A stretch of 6,001 bases of DNA, taken from NCBI GenBank assembly GCA_040226215.1, contig JAVKFF010000073.1, positions 1-6,001 on the forward strand, given 5' to 3'. This document shows, one piece after another, positions 5,197 to 6,001 of the stretch; within the stretch, counting starts at the first letter, position 1, and every line of letters begins with the position of its first letter. Made by a program: the position numbers and the translations under genes. Source of the stretch: JAVKFF01 sp040226215 (lineage in GTDB: Bacteria > Pseudomonadota > Alphaproteobacteria > DSM-16000 > Inquilinaceae). The notes beneath the pieces were generated by a model. The model saw only the letters and a list, made by a program, of their open reading frames with translations. It was not told where the DNA came from and ran no database searches.

Positions 5197-6001
5197 ATGA
5201 CGACACCAGCGTTCGACGAGGAGTTCGACTATGTCATCGTCGGTGCAGGCTCCGCCGGCTGCGTGCTGGCAGATCGCCTCACCACCGACGGCAGCAGCAA
5301 GGTGCTGCTGCTCGAATTCGGCGGACGGGACAATTCGATCTATATCCGCATGCCCATCGCCTTCTCGATCCCACTGAACAAGCCGCGCTTCGACTGGGGC
5401 CTGTACTCCGAACCCGAGCCGGGCCTGCAGGGCCGCCGGATCCACCAGGCTCGCGGCAAGGTGATCGGCGGCTCCTCCTCGATCAACGGGATGGCCTTCG
5501 TCCGCGGCAATGCCGGCGATTTCGAGGAATGGGCGGAGAGCGGGGCGACCGGCTGGGGCTATGCCGATGTGCTGCCCTATTTCCAGCGGGCGGAGGCCTG
5601 CATCTACGGCGCCGACGATTATCGCGGTGCGACGGGGCCGGTCGGCGTCAGCAACGGCAACAATATGCGCAACCCGCTCTACCGGGCCTTCATCGCGGCC
5701 GGGCGGCAGGCCGGCTATGGCGAGACCTTGGACTATAACGGCGAACGGCAGGAAGGGTTCTGCCGCATGGACATGAGCGTGCGCGACGGCGTGCGCAGCT
5801 CCACCGCCCGGTCCTATCTGAAGCCCGCCTTGCCACGGGGCAATCTCGAGCTGCGGATGCATGCCCTGACCACCCGCGTCCTGTTCGAGGGCCGCCGCGC
5901 CGCCGGCGTCGAGTACCGCCAGGGCGACAGCGTGCGACGGGTCCGGGCCCGCCGGGAAGTGATCCTGTCGGCGAGCAGCTTCAACTCGCCGAAGCTGCTG
6001 A
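5197..6001 (+). CDS. betA: Choline dehydrogenase (GMC oxidoreductase), N-terminal part, cut by right edge
   Basis: FAD enzyme, usually membrane-associated, that oxidises choline to betaine aldehyde and often on to glycine betaine. The 268 visible codons are roughly half of the usual 550 or so. The N-terminal FAD-binding fold is clear: YVIVGAGSAGCVLADRL at 12-28 with GxGxxG, then LLLEFGG at 37-43, whose Glu40 is expected to bind the FAD ribose. The first GMC signature runs through GKVIGGSSSINGMAFVRGNA (87-106). DYRGATGPVGV (141-151) and RSSTARSYLKPA (200-211) match BetA-like proteins. The second GMC signature begins at Ser260 (SSFNSPKLL) and is cut by the edge. The catalytic histidine region lies outside. 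Pairing with betT, 35 bp upstream and on the same strand, argues for choline as substrate, but many GMC alcohol dehydrogenases look alike, so substrate assignment rests partly on context. Confidence 0.85.
   Translation, partial: MTTPAFDEEFDYVIVGAGSAGCVLADRLTTDGSSKVLLLEFGGRDNSIYIRMPIAFSIPLNKPRFDWGLYSEPEPGLQGRRIHQARGKVIGGSSSINGMAFVRGNAGDFEEWAESGATGWGYADVLPYFQRAEACIYGADDYRGATGPVGVSNGNNMRNPLYRAFIAAGRQAGYGETLDYNGERQEGFCRMDMSVRDGVRSSTARSYLKPALPRGNLELRMHALTTRVLFEGRRAAGVEYRQGDSVRRVRARREVILSASSFNSPKLL

Overview
The window is a high-G+C (by eye, about two thirds G+C) stretch of bacterial chromosome. Its gene content and order (ispH, homoserine kinase of the aminoglycoside-phosphotransferase fold, rnhA) are what one expects in an alphaproteobacterium, most likely from the Rhodospirillales or a nearby order. 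That placement is inferred from gene order, protein style and a promoter type; no search was possible. There are no signs of mobile DNA, CRISPR, tRNA or rRNA.

Layout. (1) Positions 1-169, minus strand: the N-terminal 56 codons of a small uncharacterised lipoprotein that runs off the left edge. (2) Positions 170-430: a divergent intergenic region with GC-rich inverted repeats and one plausible minus-strand promoter. (3) Positions 431-2882, plus strand: a compact housekeeping operon, ispH (last step of the MEP isoprenoid pathway), thrB (homoserine kinase) and rnhA (ribonuclease HI). ispH and thrB are 14 bp apart. thrB and rnhA overlap by 4 bp, with rnhA starting at a GTG. (4) Positions 2883-3103: a second regulatory region, with a strong hairpin behind rnhA, an excellent match to the alphaproteobacterial general-stress (EcfG-type) promoter, an imperfect 20-bp direct repeat, a 10-bp palindrome and a leader hairpin. 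(5) Positions 3104-6001, plus strand: a choline/osmoprotection unit, betT (BCCT choline transporter with the long cytoplasmic tail of the BetT group) and betA (GMC-family choline dehydrogenase, cut by the right edge).

How it fits together. BetT would import choline under osmotic stress. BetA would oxidise it to betaine aldehyde and, in many BetA enzymes, on to glycine betaine. The EcfG-like promoter would tie this unit to the general stress response, which makes physiological sense for an osmoprotectant pathway. No betI or betB is visible, but the sequence stops inside betA. The protein-coding genes are known families. The non-coding region in front of betT is the most interesting part, and I see no new multi-gene system.
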